Below are positions 51,905 to 59,409 of a DNA stretch of 64,000 nt, piece after piece (position 1 is the first letter of the stretch; every line of letters starts with the position of its first letter). Position numbers and translations under genes: made by a program. Under the pieces are notes generated by a model. It searched no databases. It was not told the DNA's origin and saw only the letters and a program-made list of their open reading frames with translations. This DNA comes from Gemmata massiliana (GTDB lineage: Bacteria > Planctomycetota > Planctomycetia > Gemmatales > Gemmataceae), in assembly GCA_000531095.1 (NCBI GenBank), contig HG799465.1:243324-307323 (forward strand), in the 5' to 3' direction.

Positions 51905-52840
51905 ATGTGTATGCCGTTTTCGCCGCGCTCCTCTCCGGTTGTTCGCTTCGCGGCCCTCGCAGCACTCTTCAGTGCGCTGACGGGTTGTGATGCACTGCGA
52001 ACCAACCCGATGGCCGCGCCCCCGCGCTCCGAAGAGCCGCCACCACCTTCTTCCGCGCCCGCAACGAGTACGCCGGTTTCGACCGCTCCGCCTGGCAAGA
52101 AGCACACACGCGGCTCTTACTACGTCCTCTATCACGACTTCGAGATCGATAAGACCGACCCGTTGTTCGCCGAACTCGATGCCCTCCCGGAACAGGTCTT
52201 CAGCGAACTCAAGTTGCCACCCAGCAACAGCATCGTGCAGGTCTTCCTCTTCGATACGCAGGAACGGTACGAGCGATACATGCGCGCAAAATACCGGAAC
52301 CTGCCGCCGCGCCGGGCGTATTTCATCGCGGAACCGCGCACCGGTGGAACGGACGAGCTGAAGATCTTTACCTGGCTGGGCGACCACCTCTCCACCGATT
52401 TGCGGCACGAACTCACGCACGCCCTTCTGCGCAGCGTGCTGAAAGAGGTTCCGCTGTGGCTCGATGAAGGGTTGGCAGGGTTCTTCGAGTTGCCGCCACA
52501 TCAGGATGGCGTGAACCCCCAGCACTTGGATACACTGCGGCGCGGGCCGTTTCAGCCCGACCTCGCGCGGCTCGAAAAGCTGAAAGACGTCGTGGAAATG
52601 CAGAAACCGGAGTACCGCGAGGCGTGGGCCTGGGTCCACCTGATGCTGCGGACTGGTCCCGGGGCTAAGAAAGTGCTGCACGACTACCTCCAGGCACTCC
52701 GCACCGATCCGAACCCCGGTCCGCTGCTCCCGAAGCTGAGCGAGGCCGTACCCGAACCAGAACAGGCGCTCGCCGACCACCTCACAACCGTTGAGGTACC
52801 AAAATCGCGACCGCGGAGTCGGGTAAACGCGCAGAAGTAG
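51905..52840 (+). CDS. lipoprotein metallopeptidase-like protein (DUF1570 type)
   Basis: 311 residues. Lipoprotein signal with ALTGCDALR at about residue 28, a Pro/Ser/Thr linker, then a domain with the zinc motif H-E-x-x-H in STDLRHELTHALLRS and a downstream Glu in LWLDEGLAGFFEL, the gluzincin pattern. DTQERYERYMRAKYRNLPPRRAYFIAEP precedes it, as in the DUF1570 family. Probably attached to a membrane and active outside the cytoplasm; peptide substrate unknown. Followed by a palindromic repeat and hldD. Confidence 0.82.
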   Translation: MCMPFSPRSSPVVRFAALAALFSALTGCDALRTNPMAAPPRSEEPPPPSSAPATSTPVSTAPPGKKHTRGSYYVLYHDFEIDKTDPLFAELDALPEQVFSELKLPPSNSIVQVFLFDTQERYERYMRAKYRNLPPRRAYFIAEPRTGGTDELKIFTWLGDHLSTDLRHELTHALLRSVLKEVPLWLDEGLAGFFELPPHQDGVNPQHLDTLRRGPFQPDLARLEKLKDVVEMQKPEYREAWAWVHLMLRTGPGAKKVLHDYLQALRTDPNPGPLLPKLSEAVPEPEQALADHLTTVEVPKSRPRSRVNAQK

Positions 52841-52852
52841 GAAGACGGAAGC

Positions 52853-52936
52853 ACCGCGGATTACGCAGAAATCGCAGATTAAGACAGAAAACGTGAATCT
52901 TCGGTTCTGATCTGCGTTATCTGCGTAATCCGCGGT
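52853..52936. repeat. full-length CGCGGATTACGCAG palindromic element
   Basis: Left arm ACCGCGGATTACGCAG (52853-52868) is perfectly complementary to the right arm CTGCGTAATCCGCGGT (52921-52936); imperfect pairing continues inward (AAATCGCAGATTAAGAC with TTCTGATCTGCG). 84 bp in all, the cleanest member of the CGCGGAT family in the window, located between two plus-strand genes. Confidence 0.85.
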
Positions 52937-52970
52937 TCTTCTCTGTAAGCACCACGGAAGGAACCGCACC

Positions 52971-53954
52971 ATGATCGCCGTCACCGGCGCGGCCGGGTTC
53001 ATCGGATCGAACCTCGCCCACCGACTCGCAGCCGAAGGGCACTCGCTTCTCCTGGTCGATCACGAACTTACGCCCGCAAAAGCAGAAAACTTCGTCGGGC
53101 TGCCGCGGTTCGCGTTCAGCCGCCACGATCACTTCCTGGACGACCTCGCGGCCGAGCGCATCGAACCGGATGCGATCTTCCACCTCGGTGCGTGCAGCTC
53201 CACCACCGAAACGAGTTGGGACTACCTCTTCCGCAACAACGTGGAGTACACGCGGCACTTGTGGGAATGGTGTGCCCAGAAGCGGAAGCCGCTGCTTTAC
53301 GCTTCGAGTGCCGCGACTTACGGCGACGGCTCGCTCGGTTTCGACGACCACACTTCGCCGGGCGAACTGCGCCCACTGAACCTCTACGGCAAGAGCAAGA
53401 ACGATTTCGATATCTGGGCACTCGCTGAAGTTGCGGCCAACCGACCTACTCCCCCGAAGTGGGCCGGGCTGAAGTTCTTCAACGTGTACGGCCCGCGCGA
53501 ATCGCACAAGGGGCGCATGGCGAGCGTCGTTTACCAGACGCACAAACAGATCAAAGCGACCGGCGAAATGAAGCTGTTTCGCTCCACCGATCCGCAGTTC
53601 AGCGACGGCGGCCAGCGCCGCGACTTCGTGTTCGTCGGCGATTGCGTCAACCACCTTCTCTGGTTGTGGCGCAACGAAGCCCCCTGTGGCGTTTATAATT
53701 CTGGTAGCGGCGAGGCCCGCACGTTCCACGATCTCGCACGCGGGGTGTTCACCGCACTCGGGTTACAGCCGCGCATCAGCTTCATCGACATGCCCCGCGA
53801 CCTGGCCGGGAAGTACCAGAACTTCACCCGAGCCGAGACGCAGAAGCTGCGGGGCGCCGGGTGCGACGTCCCCGCGACCGCGCTCGAAGAGGGCGTCCGC
53901 GAGACGGTGCAGTGGCTGGAACGCGGTTCGGCGCCGGCTCTCCGTGCGGCGTGA
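52971..53954 (+). CDS. hldD: ADP-L-glycero-D-manno-heptose 6-epimerase
   Basis: 327 residues, extended SDR fold. NAD(P)-binding IAVTGAAGFIGSNLAHRL, FHLGACSSTTETSWDYLFRNN, catalytic SSAATYGDGS and Y-x3-K in LNLYGKSKNDFD, LKFFNVYGPRESHKGRMASVV and FVFVGDCVNHLLWLW are HldD hallmarks. It converts ADP-D-glycero- to ADP-L-glycero-D-manno-heptose, the donor for WaaF. Separated from hldE by 12 kb of other LPS genes but clearly the same pathway. Confidence 0.95.
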   Translation: MIAVTGAAGFIGSNLAHRLAAEGHSLLLVDHELTPAKAENFVGLPRFAFSRHDHFLDDLAAERIEPDAIFHLGACSSTTETSWDYLFRNNVEYTRHLWEWCAQKRKPLLYASSAATYGDGSLGFDDHTSPGELRPLNLYGKSKNDFDIWALAEVAANRPTPPKWAGLKFFNVYGPRESHKGRMASVVYQTHKQIKATGEMKLFRSTDPQFSDGGQRRDFVFVGDCVNHLLWLWRNEAPCGVYNSGSGEARTFHDLARGVFTALGLQPRISFIDMPRDLAGKYQNFTRAETQKLRGAGCDVPATALEEGVRETVQWLERGSAPALRAA

Positions 53955-54022
53955 AATCGTGCGGGACGGTCGGAATCCGCTAACCTGACAGTAGTCTCGC
54001 CTATCTCCGCCCGTGCCGTCCG

Positions 54023-54775
54023 ATGAACTTCCTGATTACCGCTGGCAACACGCAGACCCCAATCGACCGGGTTCGGTGCATCACTAACACGTTCGCGGGG
54101 CGCACGGGGACGCCCATTGCTCGCACCGCGTGGGGCCGCGGACACACGGTCACGTTCGTGACCTCGAACCCGGACGCGCTGCTCGAATTCGGCCTCAACC
54201 CTCGCTCCCCCGGCGAGCGATTCTCGGTACTCTCGTACCAAACGTTCGATGAACTGACCTCGATTTTGCATAACCAACTTCGCGTCGCCGCGTTCGACGT
54301 GGTATGCCACTCTGCTACGGTCAGTGATTTCCTCGCCGCGGGAACGTTTACACCCAACGCGGGGACGTTCTTCAACGCTCGTACCGGCGAGTGGGAGTCG
54401 AGCACCAAAACACCGACCCTCACCGAGCAACAAGCCGGTAAAATCCGGAGTGCGGAACCCGAACTCTGGGTGCGGCTCGTGCGGGCACCGAAGCTCGTCG
54501 ACCGCATCCGACACCCGTGGGGGTTTACCGGGGTACTGGTGAAGTTCGAGCTCGAGGTTGATCTGACCGAGCAGGAACTCGTGGATGCCGCGGAAGCGTC
54601 GCGCACTCAATCCGGGGCCGACGTCATCGTGGCGAACACGCTCGACGGCGCGGCACACTGGGCGTACCTCGGACCGATCGCCGGTCGGTACGAGCGGGCC
54701 ACGCGGCGCGAGATCCCGGACCGTTTGGTGCTGGCACTCGAAGACCTCTATCTGAAACGGACGCGCGATGGCTAA
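54023..54775 (+). CDS. coaB: phosphopantothenate-cysteine ligase (CoaB-type DFP domain)
   Basis: 250 residues. FLITAGNTQTPIDRVRCITN, GRGHTVTFVTSNPDALL, VVCHSATVSDFLA, VKFELEVDLTEQELVDAAEAS, ADVIVANTLDGAAHWAYLG form the DFP ligase fold. Condenses 4'-phosphopantothenate with cysteine in coenzyme A synthesis. In most bacteria CoaB is the C-terminal half of a CoaBC fusion; here it is a separate gene placed before coaC and overlapping it by 8 bases. The ITAGNTQTPID loop departs from the usual TAGGTREPID. Confidence 0.85.
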   Translation: MNFLITAGNTQTPIDRVRCITNTFAGRTGTPIARTAWGRGHTVTFVTSNPDALLEFGLNPRSPGERFSVLSYQTFDELTSILHNQLRVAAFDVVCHSATVSDFLAAGTFTPNAGTFFNARTGEWESSTKTPTLTEQQAGKIRSAEPELWVRLVRAPKLVDRIRHPWGFTGVLVKFELEVDLTEQELVDAAEASRTQSGADVIVANTLDGAAHWAYLGPIAGRYERATRREIPDRLVLALEDLYLKRTRDG

Positions 54776-55508
54776 CGTACTTCTCGGAGCGACCGGCAGC
54801 GTGGCCGCGGTGCGGGTGCCGGCCCTCTTCGATTCGCTCACCGCCGCCGGGCACGCCGTGAAGGTCGTCGCAACCACCGCGGCCACATACTTCTTCGATC
54901 CCAAAGCGATCGGACAGAACCTCCCCCAAACTCCTCCCCTTAAACGAGATGGGCTTAAAACCAGCGATGGTTCTACTCCCCCTTCCTTCCTAGGGAAGGG
55001 GGTTGGGGGGTTAGGTTTCGTCTTTCTCGACGAAGACGAGTGGCCCGGGCGCGACGCGGGCGAACTCTACCAGCGCGGCGACTCGGTGCTGCACATCGAA
55101 CTCCGCAAGTGGGCGGACATCTTCGCCGTCGCGCCCCTTGATGCGAACACGCTCGCGAAACTGGCCGTCGGGCTGTGCGACAACTGTCTGACGTGCGTGT
55201 GGCGCGCGTGGGACGTCACGCGACCGGTGGTCCTCGCACCCGCGATGAACACGCTCATGTGGCAGAACCCCTTTACCCGGCGGCACCTGCGATCGATCGC
55301 CGCCGATGCTGGCGCGGGCCACATTCCCGCTCACCTGGGCGACGAGCCGCTCATTCAGCAAATCAACGACCGTAGCCCGACGCTCCGCGTGGTGGCGCCA
55401 GTCTCGAAGCAGCTCGCGTGCGGCGATGTCGGCGTCGGCGCGCTGGCGGACGTCAGCGAGATCACGAACGCGATCCAGCACATGCTCGGGCGCGCACAAG
55501 CCGCGTAA
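54768..55508 (+). CDS. coaC: phosphopantothenoylcysteine decarboxylase (CoaC flavoprotein) with in-frame element copy D
   Basis: 246 residues. LLGATGSVAAVRVPALFDSL, KVVATTAATYFF, LHIELRKWADIFAVAPLDANTLAKLAVGLCDNCLTCVWRAWD and VLAPAMNTLMWQNPFTRRHL are the FMN-binding and active-site blocks (PxMNxxMW) of CoaC. Between FFDPKAIGQ and VFLDEDEW, about 33 residues (NLPQTPPLKRDG..., ...PPSFLGKGVGGLGF) come from palindromic element D, translated in frame. They fall in a loop before the conserved DEDEW and need not harm function. Decarboxylates the CoaB product. Frame intact throughout. Confidence 0.88.
   Translation: MANVLLGATGSVAAVRVPALFDSLTAAGHAVKVVATTAATYFFDPKAIGQNLPQTPPLKRDGLKTSDGSTPPSFLGKGVGGLGFVFLDEDEWPGRDAGELYQRGDSVLHIELRKWADIFAVAPLDANTLAKLAVGLCDNCLTCVWRAWDVTRPVVLAPAMNTLMWQNPFTRRHLRSIAADAGAGHIPAHLGDEPLIQQINDRSPTLRVVAPVSKQLACGDVGVGALADVSEITNAIQHMLGRAQAA
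54918..55017 (-). repeat. palindromic element, copy D, inside coaC (reverse orientation to B)
   Basis: 100 bp. Reverse complement starts AACCTAACCCCCCAACCCCC, TTCCCTAGGAAGGAAGGGGG, CATCGCTGGTTTTAAGCCC and ends GGAGTTTGGGGGAGGTT, matching copy B nearly base for base over its first 70 positions. Open in the coaC frame. Confidence 0.9.
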
Positions 55509-55588
55509 CTTGACTCCCCTCGTACCATTCCCCGCCCGCGGTGACGTTCACCAGAGGCGGGTGATGAACAACGTGTGAAGGAACTCGT

Positions 55589-55951
55589 ATGAAGACGCTC
55601 CTGGCCGCCGCGTTCGGGCTGGCTGTGTTCGCCCTCGCGGGCACCGCGCGGGCCGACGACACGGCCAAACTGCTCGGCAAATGGGAAATCACGAAGTCCA
55701 CCGGCGATTCCCCGGTCGGCGCGATCGTGGAGTTCGCCAAGGAAGGCAAAGTGACCGTGACCATCAACAACGACGGCAAGGACTTAAAGCTCGACGGCAC
55801 GTACAAACTCGACGGCAAAAAACTCGCGGTGAAGTTGACCCTGAACGAGCAGGAAATCAAGCACGACCTCACGGTCACCTTCAAGGGCGACGACGGCCTG
55901 GAACTCGAAGACGCGGACAAGAAGGTCGATACCCTCAAGAAGAAAAAGTAA
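55589..55951 (+). CDS. TIGR03066-type exported protein (Gemmata paralogous family)
   Basis: 120 residues. Signal MKTLLAAAFGLAVFALAGTARA, then a beta-rich lipocalin-like domain: DTAKLLGKWEITKSTGDSPVGAIVEFAKEGKVTVTI, GTYKLDGKKLAVKLT, DDGLELEDADKKVDTLKKK. LLGKWE and the series of short strands fit the Gemmata family I know as TIGR03066. Probably periplasmic; ligand unknown. Ends 22 bp before a terminator. Confidence 0.85.
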   Translation: MKTLLAAAFGLAVFALAGTARADDTAKLLGKWEITKSTGDSPVGAIVEFAKEGKVTVTINNDGKDLKLDGTYKLDGKKLAVKLTLNEQEIKHDLTVTFKGDDGLELEDADKKVDTLKKKK

Positions 55952-55972
55952 CCTCGCCCTGCGACCTTCCTG

Positions 55973-56000
55973 AGTGCCCGACCGCTGATGGTCGGGCACT
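55973..56000 (+). terminator. terminator after the TIGR03066 gene
   Basis: Perfect 11-bp stem AGTGCCCGACC / GGTCGGGCACT around GCTGAT, followed by TATC. Confidence 0.7.
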
Positions 56001-56068
56001 TATCACTTCCGGCTACGCTTGAGCACACCGAAGTCACTCATCAGCACGCCCCATCCACCGGCGTCGCT

Positions 56069-56272
56069 ACTGATCCCTCTTGGTTCACTTCAACCGTTCT
56101 TGCACTTGCCGACGGCATTTACGAAGACCACGCTTTTGGTCGCGTGCCCATCTCGGCCAACACACTTCAGGACGCCAGATGCTTGCAGGAAGACGTCCTG
56201 CCCCACTATCGCCAACCGGGTGAACACGTCCGGGGCTATTGGGGCGTTGACTTGATCTTGGGGAAGAGTTGA
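56069..56272 (+). pseudogene. C-terminal remnant of an MTEAEW-family gene
   Basis: Frame reads TDPSWFTSTVLALADGIYED, HAFGRVPISANTLQDA and ends GYWGVDLILGKS. This matches the last 65 residues of the proteins at 834 and 57893 (AWRTSTVLALA, MPILADALQ, CWVVDLVLGKE). The N-terminal two thirds are missing and there is no start or ribosome site in the right place, so it is a decayed fragment. Confidence 0.75.
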
Positions 56273-56279
56273 GCCGCGC

Positions 56280-56759
56280 TCACTCCGGCTGCTTCTTCCG
56301 CTCGTGGATGCGTTCGAGCAGGTTGTCCCAGGTGACCGCGGAGCGCGGGGCCGGGGTGCGGGTGCTCGCGGAAAGCGGGTTCGGCTTGGCGTGCGGGGTG
56401 AAGATGCGCTCCTCGCCCATGCGGTCCCACATCATGCGCGCAAAGGGCGTCGGTTCGATCGGCTCGTCCAGGTGCCAGCGCCCGGTTTTGGTGGGGCGCA
56501 CGAACTTGCCCGCTCTAAGCCGGCGCAGGGTGCGGTGCGCTTCGCCCTCGCGTGAAAACTGCGGGAACACCGCCCGTACCGTGAGCGCTATGCCCGTGTG
56601 GTTCATGATGACGCGCAGCACGTCGCGCTCCTCTTTCCGGAGTTGCTTCGCGAGGGCGCGCATCTCGGACAGGAGCCACCCGAAATTCGCTTTGAGATCC
56701 CGGGCCGTGCAGCGGATCATCACCGCATCGACGTCAATGTCTACTTGCGACGCTTTCAT
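56280..56759 (-). CDS. uncharacterised protein, paralogue of 57128-57670
   Basis: 159 residues. VDIDVDAVMIRCTARDLKANFGWLL, KEERDVLRVIMNHTGIALTVRAVFPQFSREGEAHRTLRRLRAGKF, IEPTPFARMMWDRMGEERIF. The middle looks like a winged-helix or similar small helical domain; the paralogue shares ERDVLR-IM, ALTV--VFP-F, EAH-TLR-LR, PFAR--WDR-GE. No catalytic motif or signal peptide. ATG 56759 fits the paralogue's start. Family not recognised. Confidence 0.6.
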   Translation of the reverse strand: MKASQVDIDVDAVMIRCTARDLKANFGWLLSEMRALAKQLRKEERDVLRVIMNHTGIALTVRAVFPQFSREGEAHRTLRRLRAGKFVRPTKTGRWHLDEPIEPTPFARMMWDRMGEERIFTPHAKPNPLSASTRTPAPRSAVTWDNLLERIHERKKQPE

Positions 56760-56984
56760 CCGGTTCTCCGTGCCGGTGCCGACTCGCGCGAACGCGCCGA
56801 GCAGGGCGAGTACAAATTCGTGTGATGGGCGTAGTGGCGATGGGCGTTGAGTGTGCCACACACCTTAGTTGAGGATTTGACGTGAAGCAAATACGTGCGC
56901 GGTGTGAACGTGCGGATTGAGAGCGCGGATGTGATCGCGCATGAATTCGACACCGGCTTCGTGCCGGAGTAGAGATGTGTTCTG

Positions 56985-57116
56985 GTGAACCCCGCCCGCG
57001 AGGGCGGTGGGTAGCACCACAGGACACCCGGGGTTGAACCCCGGGATTTCTGGGCACACGCCGCGAACCGAACCCCACCCACAAGCGGTGGGTGGGGTTC
57101 GGTTCGCGGCGTGTGC
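56985..57116. repeat. array of palindromic hairpins
   Basis: Three adjacent stem-loops: CCCCGCCCGCGAGGGCGG near 56990, CCCGGGGTTGAACCCCGGG at 57027-57045, and a perfect 29-bp stem (57054-57082 with 57088-57116, loop AAGCG). The last lies 11 bases beyond the stop of the minus-strand gene at 57128 and would terminate it, but its length is far greater than a terminator needs. Confidence 0.85.
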
Positions 57117-57127
57117 AGTGGGCGAAC

Positions 57128-57670
57128 TCACCCCTTGGTGTCTTCGTCGTTCAGGAAGTCCAGCACGTCGCCCTCGTCCCACTGCGCGCCCGCGCGCTTG
57201 CCCCTTCGGGCGGGCGCCGGTTCCGGTTCCTGCTCCTCGGCCGGGTCGTCCGCACCGGGGAGCGCGAGGTCGACGTCGTCCTCGTCCAGCGCGGGCGGGT
57301 CGCCGAACACGCCCGCTTCGCCGAGCCGGTCCCACACGACGCGCGCGAACGGGCGGATCTCGATGTGCTCGTGCGGATCCCAACAGTCCCGGCCCGCGGG
57401 TCGGATGAATTGCGCGGTGCGCAACTTACGGAGCGTCGTGTGCGCTTCGGAACCCCGTGCGAAATCCGGGAACACCTCGGCTACCGTGAGCGCCCCGCTG
57501 TCGTGCGCCATGATCTGCCGGAGCACGTCCCGTTCGTCCGGGCGGATGAACGGGGCCGCGGACCGCATTTCGCGGAGCAGGCCCGCGAGCACGGTCGCGA
57601 TCTCGTCGGTCGAGCAGCTCATCGTGACCGAGCCCAGGTCGAGGTCGATTTCGGATTGGGTCAGATTCAT
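57128..57670 (-). CDS. uncharacterised protein with acidic tail, paralogue of 56280-56759
   Basis: 180 residues. Shares with its neighbour the block RPDERDVLRQIMAHDSGALTV, VFPDFARGSEAHTTLRKLRTAQFIRP, HIEIRPFARVVWDRLGEAGVF. Its C-terminal 55 residues are acidic with a basic patch (ALDEDDVDLALPGADD, PARRGKRAGAQWDEGDVLDF). GGAGGACC lies before ATG 57670. Tandem duplication with later divergence is the simplest history. Function unknown. Confidence 0.62.
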   Translation of the reverse strand: MNLTQSEIDLDLGSVTMSCSTDEIATVLAGLLREMRSAAPFIRPDERDVLRQIMAHDSGALTVAEVFPDFARGSEAHTTLRKLRTAQFIRPAGRDCWDPHEHIEIRPFARVVWDRLGEAGVFGDPPALDEDDVDLALPGADDPAEEQEPEPAPARRGKRAGAQWDEGDVLDFLNDEDTKG

Positions 57671-57892
57671 CCGGTCCTCCCAGTGTCGCTGGACCCGCGG
57701 AACGCACGACCGAACGCGGTCGCGCTCGCGAGTTGGTGAATGGAGTGGCGACGGGGGCGATTGCGGGGCGATAGATGGGCGGAGCGACGGGCAACGTAAC
57801 GATGGGCGAGTTAATATTAGTCTAACCAAAAGGCGGGGCCGACGCAAGTAGTTCCCCGAACCGAAATTGCACGCGGCCGGTCGACCGCCAGT

Positions 57893-58666
57893 TCATTCCT
57901 TACCGAGCACCAGATCGAGCGCCCAGCACCCGAGGACGTGTGAAACTGGAGGTGGGGCGGACGAGCTGTCGGTGTGCTCCCGGGGCACGAGGGCCGGGTC
58001 ACGCAGGTGGCCCAGCAGGTCGTCGTTGTTGCACCCCGCGTCCTGGAGGGCGTCCGCGAGGATCGGCATCCGGTCGAACGCGCGGTCGGTGTAAATACCG
58101 TCCGCGAGGAGCATTACGTCCGACGTGCGCCACACGGGGTTGAACGCGACTGGGCGGAACGGGTTCCCGAAGATTTCGCGCACGAGAGCGGCTTGGGCCA
58201 CTGTTTCATCAGCCTTGTATTCGTGCCCCTCATCGTCGAGGGCGTGAATGCTCTTAATCATCTCGTGAAGGTAGGCTTGGGCCGCGTAGTTGGCGGCGCT
58301 GGTCGCGAACGAGTCGGGCGGCTGGTCCGGGCGCGGGATCTTTGCGGCTTCGACGCACGCGCTCGCGTGGACGTGAGCGATGTACGGTTCCAGCCCGTTG
58401 TGCTGGCGGTAATCGGTGTAGAGATCGCCGACCGTTGTTGCGGCTTCTTTGCGGGCGGCTTCCAGTTTCTTGTCGGTAGTCAGTCCGTCGGCGTACAACT
58501 CCGCGACTTCGACGGCGGTCGCCGCGTGGGTGTCTTCCACCCAGTGCCAGTGCCGCCGACAGCACGCGCACGCGAACAGCCGGCGCTTCCGGTTCCCGGT
58601 CCGGCTGTCGAGCAGCGCGAGCAACTGCCGGGGACTGGTCCCGCGAACCCAATCGGCTTCGGTCAT
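57893..58666 (-). CDS. Gemmata-type MTEADW family protein
   Basis: 257 residues, the most complete member here. MTEADWVRGTSPRQLLALLDS, RKRRLFACACCRRHWHWVED (a Cys/His cluster that may bind metal), LVREIFGNPFRPVAFNPVWRTSDVMLLADGIY, MPILADALQDAGCNNDDLLGHLRD and GCWALDLVLGKE. The CACC-RRHW cluster is absent from the member at 834. Last gene of a minus-strand run from 61920, starting 20 bp after the preceding stop. Function unknown. Confidence 0.72.
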   Translation of the reverse strand: MTEADWVRGTSPRQLLALLDSRTGNRKRRLFACACCRRHWHWVEDTHAATAVEVAELYADGLTTDKKLEAARKEAATTVGDLYTDYRQHNGLEPYIAHVHASACVEAAKIPRPDQPPDSFATSAANYAAQAYLHEMIKSIHALDDEGHEYKADETVAQAALVREIFGNPFRPVAFNPVWRTSDVMLLADGIYTDRAFDRMPILADALQDAGCNNDDLLGHLRDPALVPREHTDSSSAPPPVSHVLGCWALDLVLGKE

Positions 58667-58686
58667 CGTCTTTCGCGCGGCCACGA

Positions 58687-59394
58687 TCACTCCTTGCCGA
58701 GTATCAAGTCGAGCGCCCAGCGCCCGCGCACGTGTGTTGCGTTCGGATCGCGCAGGTGATTGAGGAGTTCGTCGCTGTCGCACCACGCTTCTTGGAGCGC
58801 GTCCGCGAGAACCGGCAGCCCGCTAAAATCTCCGGTTTCATCGAGGTTCTTTGCGAGAAGCATCACATCTGGTGTGAGCCAGTCCGCGAACAGAGGGATG
58901 TATGTGTCTTCTGGGTATCCTCTACTCTCCCATTCCATGCCGGGAGCTAGGTGTTCGAGCCATTGCGAGTCGGTGACGCCGATGTGGAATGTTGCTTGGG
59001 ACGCTCTGCTCTCCACCGGAGTGCGGTGCCATCCTCGCTCACTGACAAAATAATCATCGACCGTAGTCGCGACGCAGCGGTCGACGATCCCCACACAAGA
59101 GACAAATCGCCCGGCGTTTCTCCAGTTCCATTCTCCGTCTTCGTAAGCGTAGCGACCTGCAAGAGCCTGGCCGAGCGGAGAACTCTGGGCGAAGTCTGGG
59201 GCCAATTCCGTCAGGATGTCTGTTTCGTCCGTAGGGCAGCGAACCGATGTCCTCCCATCGACCGTGTCCCAGAGGAAATGGAGAACTAACGTGGGGGAAG
59301 GGCAAAGACCGGCTTCGTCGTAGAGTTCCGTGACACGACAAGTTAAATACTTGTCGCGAATTGATAGAACTTGCAAACGATATAAGTCGGGCAT
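58687..59394 (-). CDS. protein with MTEAEW-family C-terminal domain and different N terminus
   Basis: 235 residues. The C-terminal 60 (LTPDVMLLAKNLDETGDFSG, LPVLADALQEAWCDSDELLNHLRD, GRWALDLILGKE) is the MTEAEW-family ending, but the first 170 (LYRLQVLSIRDKYLTCRVTELYDEAG, FLWDTVDGRTSVRCP) are unrelated to the other members. So the family ending acts as a portable module. ATG 59394 has GAGGGGG upstream. Gap of 15 bp to the LLM oxidoreductase stop. Confidence 0.68.
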   Translation of the reverse strand: MPDLYRLQVLSIRDKYLTCRVTELYDEAGLCPSPTLVLHFLWDTVDGRTSVRCPTDETDILTELAPDFAQSSPLGQALAGRYAYEDGEWNWRNAGRFVSCVGIVDRCVATTVDDYFVSERGWHRTPVESRASQATFHIGVTDSQWLEHLAPGMEWESRGYPEDTYIPLFADWLTPDVMLLAKNLDETGDFSGLPVLADALQEAWCDSDELLNHLRDPNATHVRGRWALDLILGKE

Positions 59395-59409
59395 CACCGC
59401 CCCCTCCAC

